From NCBI GenBank assembly GCA_916988195.3, contig CAKASQ030000005.1:28391-92390 (forward strand): a stretch of DNA of 64,000 nucleotides, written 5' to 3'. Made by a program: the position numbers and the translations under genes. The notes beneath the pieces were generated by a model. It did not search any database and was not told the origin of the DNA. It saw only the letters and a list, made by a program, of their open reading frames with translations. This DNA comes from Oscillospiraceae bacterium. GTDB taxonomy: Bacteria; Bacillota; Clostridia; Oscillospirales; Oscillospiraceae. Positions 18,412-26,311 of this stretch are shown here, piece by piece (position 1 is the stretch's first letter; each line of letters starts with the position of its first letter).

Positions 18412-19104
18412 TTATAACGGACTCTTTTTGATTTTCGCAAACGGACGGGGGTATTTTGGCGGCGTCGGCTTTTCCTTGCGGATGACGACGGCGCGATGGA
18501 CGGCGCTTGATACCTCGTATTCAAACACGCGCTCGACTTTGCCGCCTAAAAGGGCGATTCCCTTTTTTGCCTCCTCGAGCTCCACATCGGCCAGCTGTCC
18601 CTTCATCGCGAGGAAAACGCCGCCGACCTTCACATACGGAAGGCACAGCTCCGCGAGAATGTTCAGCCGCGCGACGGCTCGCGAGACGGCAATGTCAAAG
18701 CTCTCGCGGCAGTTCACGACATATTCCTCCGCTCTTGCCGTCACGACGTTGGCTTCGACCTGCAATTCCGGCAGGACTTCGCGCAGCCAGTCCATGCGCT
18801 TGCCGAGCGAGTCAAGAAGCGTCAGGTCCATCGACGGCTCTGCGATTTTTAAGGGAACGCCCGGAAAGCCCGCGCCGCAGCCGATATCGACCACGCGCTT
18901 GCCCCGAAAGTCCGCCGCGTTCAAAAGCGCGAGGCAGTCGTAAAAATGGAGCTCCGCGACCTTCTCCGGCTCTGTAATGGCCGTCAGGTTCATGACTTGA
19001 TTTTTTTCCAGAAGCGCCTGTCCGAAGCGCTCAAGCGTATCAAGCTGGCCGTCTGTGAGCGTAATATTCTGTTTTGGGAGCAGACGCCGGAGTGTGTCTT
19101 TCAT
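18412..19104 (-). CDS. rsmG: 16S rRNA (guanine527-N7)-methyltransferase RsmG
   Basis: 230 aa. It has MNLTAITEPEKVAELHFYDC, the SAM-binding loop VVDIGCGAGFPGVPLKI, and the conserved AVSRAVARL; these are diagnostic of RsmG (GidB). The enzyme methylates G527 of 16S rRNA using S-adenosylmethionine. It is the last gene of a tadA-degV-rsmG operon, 3 bp after degV. Its usual neighbour mnmG is 3 kb away on the opposite strand. Confidence 0.97.
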   Translation of the reverse strand: MKDTLRRLLPKQNITLTDGQLDTLERFGQALLEKNQVMNLTAITEPEKVAELHFYDCLALLNAADFRGKRVVDIGCGAGFPGVPLKIAEPSMDLTLLDSLGKRMDWLREVLPELQVEANVVTARAEEYVVNCRESFDIAVSRAVARLNILAELCLPYVKVGGVFLAMKGQLADVELEEAKKGIALLGGKVERVFEYEVSSAVHRAVVIRKEKPTPPKYPRPFAKIKKSPL

Positions 19105-19107
19105 AGC

Positions 19108-19953
19108 TTACCTTTCGTGAAGGAACAAAACGCCGATTGTGCCGGGACCGCAGTGGCTCGAGACGGTGCACCCGGCGCGCGTGACGCAGATTTCCTCAAA
19201 GTTCTGATATTGCCGGACAGCTTCCTTCGCTGTCTCGATGATTTCCTCCGACACGCCGGAGTGCGTGATGAAGACGCGGCGCAGGTTCAGGTCTTCTTTC
19301 CCTTGCAGGCGGTCGGCAATGTATGCCTTGACGCAGGCTTCAAACGTGCCGCGGTATTTTTTGCAGACGTGCATCTTGCCGTCCGTTACTTCAATGGCCG
19401 GGCGGAGCCTTAATAAATTCGCGCCCAGCACGGCGACGGACGAGCACCGGCCGCCTTTTTTCATGTATTCTAAGCGGCTTAAAATGAAGCTCGCGTCCAC
19501 CTGCTCGGTGAGCACCTGCAAATAGCTTACGATTTCCTGCGGCTCCATACCCTCCCGCGCGCAGCGCTCGGCTTCTAAAACAACCAGCCCGTGCCCGGTT
19601 GAGAGATTGCGCGAGTCTACAACGTAGACGTTCGGATACTCTGCCGCCGCGAGGCTCGCGTTCTGATAGCAGCAGGAAAAATCGGAGGAAATGCAGATGT
19701 GGATGACAAAGTCGTATTTCCGGGATAAATCGGAAAACAGGCGCACATAATCGGCCAGATTCACAGCCGCCGTCGCGGCAAGCTCTCCGCCATTTGCTAC
19801 GTGCTCATAGATATCGTCCGGGAAAATGTCCTCGCCGTCGCGGTACGTTTTTTCGCCCAGCTGGACATAAAGCGGCGTTAAACCGAGGCCATACTGCTCC
19901 AACAGTTCAGGGCTCAGGTCACAGGTCGAATCGGCGGTAATTTTATAATTCAA
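19108..19953 (-). CDS. DegV family fatty-acid-binding protein
   Basis: 281 aa from TTG 19953, chosen because GAGAGGTGAGGA lies directly upstream and the next residues (NYKITADSTCDL) match the family N-terminus. DegV/FakB proteins bind a fatty acid for phosphorylation by FakA; the conserved TAAVNLADYV, STGHGLVV and GTIGV(L)F segments are visible. The start overlaps the end of tadA by 11 bp, so the two are coupled. No fakA is nearby. Confidence 0.92.
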   Translation of the reverse strand: MNYKITADSTCDLSPELLEQYGLGLTPLYVQLGEKTYRDGEDIFPDDIYEHVANGGELAATAAVNLADYVRLFSDLSRKYDFVIHICISSDFSCCYQNASLAAAEYPNVYVVDSRNLSTGHGLVVLEAERCAREGMEPQEIVSYLQVLTEQVDASFILSRLEYMKKGGRCSSVAVLGANLLRLRPAIEVTDGKMHVCKKYRGTFEACVKAYIADRLQGKEDLNLRRVFITHSGVSEEIIETAKEAVRQYQNFEEICVTRAGCTVSSHCGPGTIGVLFLHER

Positions 19954-20443
19954 AGTCCTCACCTCTCGTTGGTTCGCGTAGTTGCTGTTTCTTTCTTTCG
20001 CGAAGCGAGCGGAAAAAGGTCTGCAAAAGCGCCCGGCACTCCTCTTCGAGAACGCCGGTTGTAACATCGGGACGGAAGCATCCCGGAAGGCAAAGAAGAT
20101 TCACGAGCGAGCCGCCCGCACCCATTTTAGAGTCCGCCGCGCCATAGACCACGCGTGGAATCTGCGCGCCGGTAATTGCACCTGCGCACATGCAGCAGGG
20201 CTCAAGCGTCACGTAAAGCGTACACTGCCACAGCCGCCAGCCGCCAAGCGTCCGGCAAGCCTCGCCAATGGCCTCCAGCTCCGCATGGGCAAGGGCAGAC
20301 TTTCCCTTCTCCCGGCGGTTTCGCCCGCGGCCGACGATCCGGCCGTCTTCCATCGCGACAACGCAGCCGACCGGCACCTCGCCGTCATCCGCTGCTTCCT
20401 GCGCAAGCCTCAGTGCCTCGCGCATCATGGCCGTATCGTCCAT
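19943..20443 (-). CDS. tadA: tRNA-specific adenosine deaminase TadA
   Basis: 166 aa from ATG 20443 (AAGGAG upstream); the longer open frame upstream is non-coding leader. Zinc and catalytic motifs are present: HAELEAI (His and catalytic Glu) and PCCMCAGAI (PCxxC). TadA converts A34 to inosine in tRNA-Arg(ACG). A promoter lies at 20576-20604 and a leader stem-loop at 20465-20516. First gene of the tadA-degV-rsmG operon. Confidence 0.94.
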   Translation of the reverse strand: MDDTAMMREALRLAQEAADDGEVPVGCVVAMEDGRIVGRGRNRREKGKSALAHAELEAIGEACRTLGGWRLWQCTLYVTLEPCCMCAGAITGAQIPRVVYGAADSKMGAGGSLVNLLCLPGCFRPDVTTGVLEEECRALLQTFFRSLRERKKQQLREPTRGEDFEL

Positions 20444-20464
20444 CCGTTCTCCTTGTCTTCGATC

Positions 20465-20516
20465 AAAAGCCGCCCAGAGGTTCATCCCGGCAAACGCCCG
20501 GCAGTGGGAGGCTTTT
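20465..20516 (-). other. Stem-loop in the tadA leader
   Basis: AAAAGCC (20465-20471) pairs with GGCTTTT (20510-20516), with an inner CCGGC/GCCGGG-type stem. T-runs flank it on both strands (four on the tadA strand, five plus five on the other). It lies between the tadA promoter and the start codon. It may be an attenuator or a bidirectional terminator in the divergent region; the SRP RNA signature was looked for and is absent. Confidence 0.45.
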
Positions 20517-20575
20517 TGTTTTTGGCTGCACACACCTTTTTCAGCCGTCGCGCCGTATGGTACGGTGCTGGTATC

Positions 20576-20604
20576 ATCATACCTGAAACTGGGCCGTTCG
20601 TCAA
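20576..20604 (-). promoter_or_regulatory. Promoter of tadA-degV-rsmG
   Basis: Minus strand -35 TTGACG (20599-20604), 17-bp spacer, -10 TATGAT (20576-20581). It gives a leader of roughly 125 nt before tadA. Confidence 0.8.
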
Positions 20605-20635
20605 TACGCGCGGGCAGATTCGGCAGGCGTCGAGC

Positions 20636-20692
20636 GAATTTTACAAAAAATGTAAAATTCTGCTTGACAACGATGGTTTGGCGTAGTATGCT
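20636..20692 (+). promoter_or_regulatory. Promoter with adjacent perfect palindrome, for the zinc-ribbon/sigma-like operon
   Basis: A perfect 10-bp inverted repeat, GAATTTTACA-N5-TGTAAAATTC (20636-20660), ends 3 bp before a promoter with -35 TTGACA (20664-20669), 17-bp spacer and -10 TATGCT (20687-20692). There is no U-tract, so an operator for a dimeric regulator is more likely than a terminator. Confidence 0.75.
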
Positions 20693-20747
20693 TTGACTGT
20701 AAATAATTGGTATTTCTACAAACGAATTTACAAGGAGGAGCATTCCT

Positions 20748-20963
20748 ATGATGCAAAAACAAAGAGCCTCGCGCAGATCAAAGGACCGGCAGCAGGCGGC
20801 CGTCTTCGCCTATTGCGGCCTGTGCGGCGGGGAAATTTATCTGGGGCAGCTGTATTACGAGATGGACGACCGGCTTCTTTGTCCGGAGTGCCTGCCGGAG
20901 TATGCAAAATCGTATTTTCTCAGCCGCCAGCGTACGGCCATGCTTCCGGAGTGGATGGCATGA
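20748..20963 (+). CDS. Small zinc-ribbon-like protein, 71 aa
   Basis: 71 aa with a basic N-terminus and two Cys pairs, YCGLCGGEIYLG and LLCPECLPEY, the spacing of a rubredoxin-like zinc ribbon. Ribosome site AAGGAGGAG precedes the first of two ATGs. The family is not recognised. It is the first gene of a compact three-gene operon; the next gene starts within its last codons (ATG 20960). A regulatory or nucleic-acid-binding role is possible but not shown. Confidence 0.75.
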   Translation: MMQKQRASRRSKDRQQAAVFAYCGLCGGEIYLGQLYYEMDDRLLCPECLPEYAKSYFLSRQRTAMLPEWMA

Positions 20964-21193
20964 CGCTTCTGGAGCTCTCGGCGCAGTATGAACAAAGCGC
21001 GCAGCTGCTGCGCGTCCGGCTTTCCGAGCTGCGGCGGCAGAAAAAGACGGCGGAGGACCGGCAGGAGCTTTTCTGGCTGGAGCGGCGGATGGCCGTGCTA
21101 TCGCAGATGCTGCGGCAGACGAACGAGCTGGCCGCGCTCACCGCGCACTATTATGAAAGGGGATATTACCGCAATGAAAGCTATCGGATATGA
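20960..21193 (+). CDS. Small coiled-coil protein, 77 aa
   Basis: 77 aa starting at the ATG that overlaps the preceding stop (ATGA). Almost all of it is one amphipathic, leucine- and arginine-rich helix (LLRVRLSELRRQKKTAEDRQ, then WLERRMAVLSQMLRQTNEL), predicted to form a coiled coil. The tail overlaps the next gene by 20 bp in another frame. No known family was recognised. Tight overlaps on both sides say the three proteins are made together. Confidence 0.7.
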   Translation: MTLLELSAQYEQSAQLLRVRLSELRRQKKTAEDRQELFWLERRMAVLSQMLRQTNELAALTAHYYERGYYRNESYRI

Positions 21194-21416
21194 GGACTAT
21201 CAGGGCCCGCGGCTCACGCGCCAGCAGCAGATTGCCCGCATGCACCGCGTGATCGAAAACGAGCTGACGGAAAAGCAGAAAAGAGCTGTGCTCGGCTATT
21301 ACGTCGACAGAAAGACCATGCCGGAGCTTGCCCGGGAGTTTGGCGTGTGCAAATCGACCGTCTGCCGCACCATCCAGCGCGCCGAAAAGCGCCTGCGCAG
21401 ATGTTTGCGGTATTAA
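21174..21416 (+). CDS. Sigma-70 region 4-like DNA-binding protein, 80 aa
   Basis: 80 aa. The C-terminal half LTEKQKRAVLGYYVDRKTM then PELAREFGVCKSTVCRTIQR is a clear sigma-70 region 4 / LuxR-like helix-turn-helix. There is no region 2, so it cannot be a complete sigma factor. Similar short proteins occur as phage late-gene activators and as accessory regulators. The start 21174 is chosen for AAAGGGG upstream; ATG 21153 is a less likely alternative. The operon partners are a zinc ribbon and a coiled-coil protein. Confidence 0.75.
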   Translation: MKAIGYEDYQGPRLTRQQQIARMHRVIENELTEKQKRAVLGYYVDRKTMPELAREFGVCKSTVCRTIQRAEKRLRRCLRY

Positions 21417-21445
21417 ATGAAATTTTGCATGCCTTCCGGAATGTT

Positions 21446-21551
21446 CGTAGGGGTCGATGCCCACATCGACCCAAGGGCAGTTACGAATTCGCCGAAGATT
21501 TCCAAAAAAACGGTGCGTTTTGCCGGGGCGATGTGGGCATCGCCCCCTACG
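21446..21551. repeat. Dispersed structured repeat, copy R2
   Basis: 106 bp, CGTAGGGGTCGATG at one end and CATCGCCCCCTACG at the other, both ends folding as hairpins; the centre has CGAATTCGCCG, the family motif in reverse orientation. Followed after 26 bp by R3. Confidence 0.9.
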
Positions 21552-21577
21552 CATAACAGGGGAATTTTCTAAAATTC

Positions 21578-21684
21578 TGTAGGGGCGGACGACTCTGTCC
21601 GCCCGGCGGAACACATTTCCAAAACGCGAAAATCTCCGGCGAATTCGTACTTCTGTAGGGACGATGTGGGCATCGCCCCCTACG
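21578..21684. repeat. Dispersed structured repeat, copy R3; followed by unassigned DNA to 21893
   Basis: 107 bp. The left hairpin is the GC variant GGGGCGGAC..GTCCGCCC, the right one GGGACGATG..CATCGCCCC, and the centre has CCGGCGAATTCGTA. The base-pair changes keep the stem paired. Between R3 and 21893 I see only the minus-strand terminator at 21722-21751 and no supported gene. Confidence 0.88.
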
Positions 21685-21721
21685 CAAATTTGAGAAATTT
21701 CTGAGATCCTTTAGAGCGGAT

Positions 21722-21751
21722 AAAAAAATCCCCCGACGAGTTGGTCGGGGG
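21722..21751 (-). terminator. Intrinsic terminator, minus strand
   Basis: CCCCCGAC (21730-21737) pairs with GTCGGGGG (21744-21751) across GAGTTG; on the minus strand seven Ts follow (21722-21728). It presumably ends the transcript of the 76-aa gene at 21894-22124. Confidence 0.85.
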
Positions 21752-21893
21752 CAGGGTTGTGGGATTGACGGCGCGTGCCGTCCGGGATATGAAGTGCGCT
21801 CGCATTGGATAAGCTGTACGCTCAGTATAGCGTGGGGGAAGGAGAAAGTCCGTCGAAACGGGTCGGGCGGAAAAAAATTCGGATTGGCCTTGC

Positions 21894-22124
21894 CTACATG
21901 CCCTGTTCGCGAAAGAAGATCTGCGCCTGTGTGCAAAGTGCGCGCACGTTCTCCAGCGCCTGCGCGTCTTCGATGGACGGGTCGAGCGCGAGCGCGCAGA
22001 TTTTTCGCAGCAGCTGCACGGAAGCATCCGCGCAGGCTCTCCCGGCGGCCTCCTCCGAGAGCGTCAGATTGCCGGCCAGAAGCCCAGATACCGCCTGCCG
22101 CAGCAGCGCGTCAAATACGTCCAT
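21894..22124 (-). CDS. Hypothetical protein, 76 aa
   Basis: 76 aa, family not recognised. It is alanine- and leucine-rich and predicted to be helical (MDVFDALLRQAVSGLLAGN at the N-terminus, ALENVRALCTQAQIFFREQG at the C-terminus). The ribosome site GGAGGCGAGGCG directly precedes the ATG, and a minus-strand terminator lies downstream, which supports a real gene. No signal peptide or metal-binding motif is seen. Confidence 0.6.
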   Translation of the reverse strand: MDVFDALLRQAVSGLLAGNLTLSEEAAGRACADASVQLLRKICALALDPSIEDAQALENVRALCTQAQIFFREQGM

Positions 22125-22178
22125 CGCCTCGCCTCCTTTTCCTTATTTTACACGAAGGCGGGCGCGAAAGAGCGAGAA

Positions 22179-22200
22179 CCGGGGGAGCCCGGCTTTTTTT
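22179..22200 (+). terminator. Terminator-like hairpin, plus strand
   Basis: CCGGG..CCCGG with a GGAG loop followed by CTTTTTTT. No plus-strand gene ends nearby, so it may insulate the mnmG promoter 23 bp downstream from read-through. Confidence 0.65.
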
Positions 22201-22222
22201 CTGCGGAAACCGGCGCACGTCC

Positions 22223-22251
22223 TTGCAAAAACGGCCTTCCCTTGCTAAAAT
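22223..22251 (+). promoter_or_regulatory. Promoter of mnmG-tatD
   Basis: -35 TTGCAA (22223-22228), 17-bp spacer, -10 TAAAAT (22246-22251), about 30 bp before the mnmG start. Confidence 0.75.
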
Positions 22252-22281
22252 AATACCTTACATGAAACGGAGGCGATGCAT

Positions 22282-24159
22282 ATGAATTACGCGGCCGGGA
22301 GCTACGATGTGGCCGTCATCGGCGCGGGACACGCGGGAATTGAAGCGGGGCTTGCCTGCGCGCGGATGGGCCTTTCTACCGTCGTCTTCACGATCAACCT
22401 CGACGCGGTCGGCAATATGCCCTGCAATCCCGCCATCGGCGGCACGGGAAAGGGGCACCTGGTGCGTGAGCTCGATGCGCTGGGCGGCGAAATGGCCAGG
22501 GCGGCGGACCGCTGCTGCATCCAGTACCGGATGCTGAATCTTGGAAAGGGCCCGGCGGTACACTCGCTGCGCGCGCAGGCCGACCGGCGGAAATATCAGG
22601 AGGACATGAAGCATACGCTCGAGCGGCAGGAAAACCTGGACCTCAAGCAGGCGATGGTGGTCTCCATTGGCCTCACCGACGGGCATGTTTCGTCTGTCAC
22701 GACAAGGCTCGGCGCGGTGTATGACGTGAAGGCCGTTGTGATCGCCTCCGGCACATACTTAGACGCACGGGTCATCACGGGCGACTGCGCCTATTCCTCT
22801 GGTCCCGACGGCATGCAGGCGGGCATTTTGCTCACCGATTGCCTCAAATCCTTCGGCCTTCGCATGCGGCGATTTAAAACCGGAACGCCCCCGCGCGTGA
22901 ACCGCCGTTCGGTGGACGTCTCCAAGATGGAGCTTCAGCCGGGAGATGAGCGCCCGGAGCCGTTTTCCTTTTCCACAACGGGCGAGGTCAAAAATCAGGC
23001 TGTGTGTTACCTCACCTATACGAACGAGGAAACGCACCGGATCATCCGGGAAAATTTTGCGCGCTCGCCGCTTTTTAACGGCATGATCGAATCGGTTGGC
23101 CCCCGGTACTGCCCGTCGATCGAGACGAAAATCGACCGCTTTCCGGAAAAAACGCGCCATCAGCTCTTTGTGGAGCCCTGCGGGCTCGGGACGGACGAGC
23201 TCTACATTCAGGGCCTTTCGTCAAGTCTTCCCGAGGATGTGCAGATCGCGATGGTACACACAATCGCGGGACTCGAGCACGCGGAGATCATGCGTCCGGC
23301 GTATGCGATTGAATACGACTGCATCGACCCGACGGAGCTTCTTCCGACGCTGGAGAGTAAAAAAGTTCCCGGGCTATACGGCGCGGGGCAGTTTAACGGC
23401 TCTTCAGGCTATGAGGAGGCGGCGGTACAGGGCTTTGTTGCGGGTGTGAACGCGGCGCTCAAAATCAAGGGCGAGGAGCCAATGATCCTAAGGCGCATGG
23501 ACGGCTATATTGGGACACTCATTGACGACCTCGTCACCAAGGGCACGAACGAGCCGTACCGGATCATGACCTCGCGCTCGGAATACCGGCTTTTACACCG
23601 GCAGGACAATGCAGACCAGCGCCTTTGCCCCATCGGGCACAGGATTGGCCTGATTTCAGATGCGCAATACGAGGCGGTCTTAGAAAAATACCGGACGGTC
23701 GAGCGGGAAAAAAAGCGTCTGGAGGCGACCGGCATTTCCGAGAGCGAAGCGCTGAACGCCATGCTCCTGGCGCATGATACTGCGAGTGTCAAGGGCTCTG
23801 CAAGGCTCTCTGATCTTTTGAGGCGGCCGCAGATCGGCTATGAGGATCTTGCACCGTTTGACCCCGAGCGCCCAGCGCTTTCTCACGCAGTGCGCGAGGC
23901 CGTGGAGATTCAGATGAAGTACGCGGGCTATATCGAGCGTCAGCAGCGGCAGGTCGCGGAGCTTGCGCGAGAGGAAAGCCGCCTGCTTCCAAAAGAGATC
24001 GACTATCTGTCCATTACAGGTCTTCGCGTCGAGGCGCGGCAGAAGCTCGATGAAATTCGTCCGCTTTCCATCGGGCAGGCCGGACGGATCTCGGGCGTGT
24101 CGCCGAGCGATATCGCGGTGCTTCTCATCTGGCTGTCGCAGCACGAAAAAGGAGAATGA
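22282..24159 (+). CDS. mnmG: tRNA uridine-34 5-carboxymethylaminomethyl modification enzyme MnmG
   Basis: 625 aa from ATG 22282, since GGAGG ends 8 nt before it; ATG 22276 is too close. The FAD dinucleotide fold [21 protein letters not shown] opens the protein in two parts, followed by [18 protein letters not shown], the [11 protein letters not shown] motif and [19 protein letters not shown]. MnmG works with MnmE to modify U34 of certain tRNAs using FAD, NADH and a folate donor. Length is normal. It is co-transcribed with tatD. Confidence 0.97.
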   Translation: MNYAAGSYDVAVIGAGHAGIEAGLACARMGLSTVVFTINLDAVGNMPCNPAIGGTGKGHLVRELDALGGEMARAADRCCIQYRMLNLGKGPAVHSLRAQADRRKYQEDMKHTLERQENLDLKQAMVVSIGLTDGHVSSVTTRLGAVYDVKAVVIASGTYLDARVITGDCAYSSGPDGMQAGILLTDCLKSFGLRMRRFKTGTPPRVNRRSVDVSKMELQPGDERPEPFSFSTTGEVKNQAVCYLTYTNEETHRIIRENFARSPLFNGMIESVGPRYCPSIETKIDRFPEKTRHQLFVEPCGLGTDELYIQGLSSSLPEDVQIAMVHTIAGLEHAEIMRPAYAIEYDCIDPTELLPTLESKKVPGLYGAGQFNGSSGYEEAAVQGFVAGVNAALKIKGEEPMILRRMDGYIGTLIDDLVTKGTNEPYRIMTSRSEYRLLHRQDNADQRLCPIGHRIGLISDAQYEAVLEKYRTVEREKKRLEATGISESEALNAMLLAHDTASVKGSARLSDLLRRPQIGYEDLAPFDPERPALSHAVREAVEIQMKYAGYIERQQRQVAELAREESRLLPKEIDYLSITGLRVEARQKLDEIRPLSIGQAGRISGVSPSDIAVLLIWLSQHEKGE

Positions 24160-24160
24160 C

Positions 24161-24931
24161 ATGTATTTGGATTCCCACGCGCATCTGGACGACGAACGGT
24201 TCCAGAAGGACTTTGAAGAAATTCTTGCGCGCATGAAGCATAGCGGCGTAACGGCGATGATGAACATCGGCTGCGATCTGCCGTCGTCTGAAAACTCCGT
24301 GCGTCTGGCGGAAACCTACCCGTGGGTCTGGGCGGCGGTCGGCAGCCATCCGGACGATGCGGACCATGTGGACGAAGCGCGCATTGCGGTTTACCGGGAG
24401 CTGTGCAAACATCCCCGCGTGAAGGCGATCGGGGAGATCGGGTTAGATTATCACTACGAGGACGTGCCGCGCGAGGTGCAGAAACAGGCGTTCCGGATGC
24501 AGATGGCGCTGGCGCAGGAGCTTTCTCTTCCTGTCGTCGTTCATGAGCGCGAGGCGCACGAAGACGGACTGCGCATTGTGGATGAATTTCCGGACGTGAA
24601 GGGCGTGTTCCACTGCTACTCGGGAAGCCTCGAGATGGCAAAGGAGCTCGTAAAGCGCGGCTGGTACATCGGTTTTACCGGCGTGGTGACATTCAAAAAC
24701 GCGCGCAAGGCCGTCGAGGTGGCGGAGAATATCCCCTTGGACCGGATCCTGATCGAGACCGACTGCCCGTATATGGCCCCTGAGCCCTATCGCGGCCGGC
24801 GCAACGACCCGTCGCTCGTGCCCTTCGTCGCAGCAAAAATCGCGCAGCTGCGCGGACTTGCCCCGGAAGATATCGGCAAGGCGACGAGCGAAAACGCAAG
24901 AAGGCTCTTCTGCATCGAAGAAGGCAAATAA
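24161..24931 (+). CDS. TatD family metal-dependent DNase
   Basis: 256 aa starting 1 base after the mnmG stop, with AAGGAGAATGAC as ribosome site. TatD motifs are present: metal ligands DSHAHLDD at the N-terminus, GEIGLDYHYE, VVHEREA, GVFHCYSGS and LIETDCPYMAP near the end. TatD enzymes are Mg-dependent 3'-5' exonucleases and D-aminoacyl-tRNA deacylase-like hydrolases. A strong terminator follows. Confidence 0.94.
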   Translation: MYLDSHAHLDDERFQKDFEEILARMKHSGVTAMMNIGCDLPSSENSVRLAETYPWVWAAVGSHPDDADHVDEARIAVYRELCKHPRVKAIGEIGLDYHYEDVPREVQKQAFRMQMALAQELSLPVVVHEREAHEDGLRIVDEFPDVKGVFHCYSGSLEMAKELVKRGWYIGFTGVVTFKNARKAVEVAENIPLDRILIETDCPYMAPEPYRGRRNDPSLVPFVAAKIAQLRGLAPEDIGKATSENARRLFCIEEGK

Positions 24932-24972
24932 AAAACGGACTGCTGTTTAACAAGGACAGCAGTCCGTTTTTC
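24931..24972 (+). terminator. Intrinsic terminator after tatD
   Basis: A 16-bp perfect stem (AAAAACGGACTGCTGT with its complement, 24931-24946 and 24956-24971) with a 9-nt loop and T-run; it begins in the tatD stop codon. Confidence 0.93.
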
Positions 24973-24993
24973 GCTGGAAGGGTTCCAAATCTG

Positions 24994-25100
24994 CGTAGGG
25001 GCGATGCCTACATCGCCCCATTTGGCAATTACGAACTCGCCGAAGGTTATCGTAAAATCAGTACGTTCTGCCGGGTCGATGTGCTCAATCGACCCCTACG
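24994..25100. repeat. Dispersed structured repeat, copy R4
   Basis: 107 bp, CGTAGGGGCGATGCC at one end and AATCGACCCCTACG at the other, both arms folding back. The centre has CGAACTCGCCGAAGG. The flank AACCTCCCAGAGG matches that of R1 (AACCTCCCGGAGG), so the mobile unit may be slightly longer than 107 bp. Confidence 0.88.
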
Positions 25101-25126
25101 AACCTCCCAGAGGCACCAAAAAAGCT

Positions 25127-25235
25127 TGTAGGGGCGGGCGACTCTGCCCGCCCTTGGGAAGTTTCGAATTTGCCGATGGGTATCGCGTTTCGAATGTGCA
25201 TTTTGCCGGGCGGACAGGGTCGTCCGCTCCCTACG
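25127..25235. repeat. Dispersed structured repeat, copy R5
   Basis: 109 bp. Left hairpin GGGGCGGGC..GCCCGCCC, right hairpin GGGCGGAC..GTCCGCTCC, ends TGTAGGGG and CTCCCTACG. It is 26 bp after R4, the same spacing as R2-R3. It ends just before the DUF523 gene. Confidence 0.85.
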
Positions 25236-25252
25236 AACCTCACGGAAGCGCT

Positions 25253-25717
25253 TCAAAACAGGGTCGATTCGGTATCCTCGGCCTGCTCCAGAAGCGTTTC
25301 GATGTCGCTCTCGCCGAAGACCTCAATGCCGTTTTTCTTGAAAAGCGCCGCGGTCACGCCGTCGCCGGGGGTGAGCTTGCCGGAAAAGGTTCCGTCGTAA
25401 ATTTCGCCGGAGCCGCAGCTGGGGCTTCGCTCTTTCAAGACGGCCTTTTTGCAGCCAAATACGCGCGCCAGGTGCAGCGCCTGCTCCGCGCCTCTCTGGT
25501 ACTGCGCGGTTACATCAAGGCCGGACTTCATGACGACAAGGTCTCCCTGCCGCTCGGATGGCTCGCGCGGGGTGGGGAGGCCTCCCAGCTGTTCGGGACA
25601 GACGGGCACGAGCTGATAGCGCCCCATGAGCGCCTCGACGGACAAAACGGGCTTGCTTCCGCCGTCATAGCGGCAGGCCGCGCCAAGAAGGCAGGCGCTG
25701 ATCAAAATCGGTTCCAT
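25253..25717 (-). CDS. DUF523 family protein (TudS-like, Fe-S)
   Basis: 154 aa. The DUF523 signature is complete: SACLLGAACRYDGGSK, VPVCPEQLGGLPTPREPSE and KERSPSCGSGEIYDG. The three conserved cysteines in these blocks ligate a [4Fe-4S] cluster in characterised members (thiouracil desulfurase TudS). Whether this copy desulfurates thio-bases is an inference. The start codon directly follows the Nudix stop, so the two form a two-gene operon possibly linked to nucleotide sanitation. Confidence 0.88.
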   Translation of the reverse strand: MEPILISACLLGAACRYDGGSKPVLSVEALMGRYQLVPVCPEQLGGLPTPREPSERQGDLVVMKSGLDVTAQYQRGAEQALHLARVFGCKKAVLKERSPSCGSGEIYDGTFSGKLTPGDGVTAALFKKNGIEVFGESDIETLLEQAEDTESTLF

Positions 25718-26182
25718 TTATCGTATCCTTTCTCCGTTCAAAACGGCGGCAGTGAGCGCATCGCCCTCGTAGACGAGCTTTAAAGAAAAAAACGGCACGC
25801 GCATATCCATCAGCCGCAGGAAGATTTTATCCCCCTCCCACTGCTGAAGATCATAAAGCTTTTTCTTGTCGATCCACTCCAGAACGCCCTCGTCACACTC
25901 GCGGAGCTGTCCTTCAAAACCCGTTGCGTGGAACAGGTGCATGTACTCGGTCCAGTCGCCGTTTACGAACGTGACAATGCCGCAGTAGCGATAATCTGTC
26001 AGACGGAGTCCTGTTTCCTCCCGCACCTCGCGGCAGACGCAGTCCTCCGGGCTCTCGCCGGGCTCGAATTTTCCGCCCACGCCGATCCACTTGTCATGAT
26101 TTTCATCGTTCTCTTTTTTGACGCGGTGCAGCATCAGATACTGACCCCCGCGCTCCAGGTAGCAAAGCGAGGTGTTTTTCAT
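25718..26182 (-). CDS. Nudix hydrolase (8-oxo-dGTP diphosphatase-like)
   Basis: 154 aa with a perfect Nudix box, GGKFEPGESPEDCVCREVRE followed by ETGL. Upstream HDKWIGVGGK and downstream GIVTFVNGDW resemble MutT/NUDT1-like 8-oxo-dGTP diphosphatases of Firmicutes. Such enzymes hydrolyse oxidised or non-canonical nucleoside triphosphates. First gene of the operon with DUF523. Confidence 0.9.
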   Translation of the reverse strand: MKNTSLCYLERGGQYLMLHRVKKENDENHDKWIGVGGKFEPGESPEDCVCREVREETGLRLTDYRYCGIVTFVNGDWTEYMHLFHATGFEGQLRECDEGVLEWIDKKKLYDLQQWEGDKIFLRLMDMRVPFFSLKLVYEGDALTAAVLNGERIR

Positions 26183-26311
26183 CGTCCCGCCTCCTTTTTG
26201 TCTATTCTATCAGCCCCGGCGGCGACTTGCAAGCGGAAGTCTTCGGCGGAATGCTGCAAAAAAGAAAGGAGATTTTGTCGGAAATCACATTCCATTTTCC
26301 TCTGTGTCTGT

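Noticed and set aside
19953..20067. Longer N-terminus for the DegV protein
   Set aside because: The added residues overlap tadA, match no DegV N-terminus and lack a ribosome site; TTG 19953 has one.
20465..20516. Small SRP RNA upstream of tadA
   Set aside because: The conserved domain IV sequence (GGAAG..AGCAG type) is absent; only a stem with T-runs is seen.
21446..25235. Possible CRISPR array from closely spaced repeats
   Set aside because: Repeats are ~105 bp, few, palindromic at both ends and dispersed; there are no regular spacers and no cas genes.
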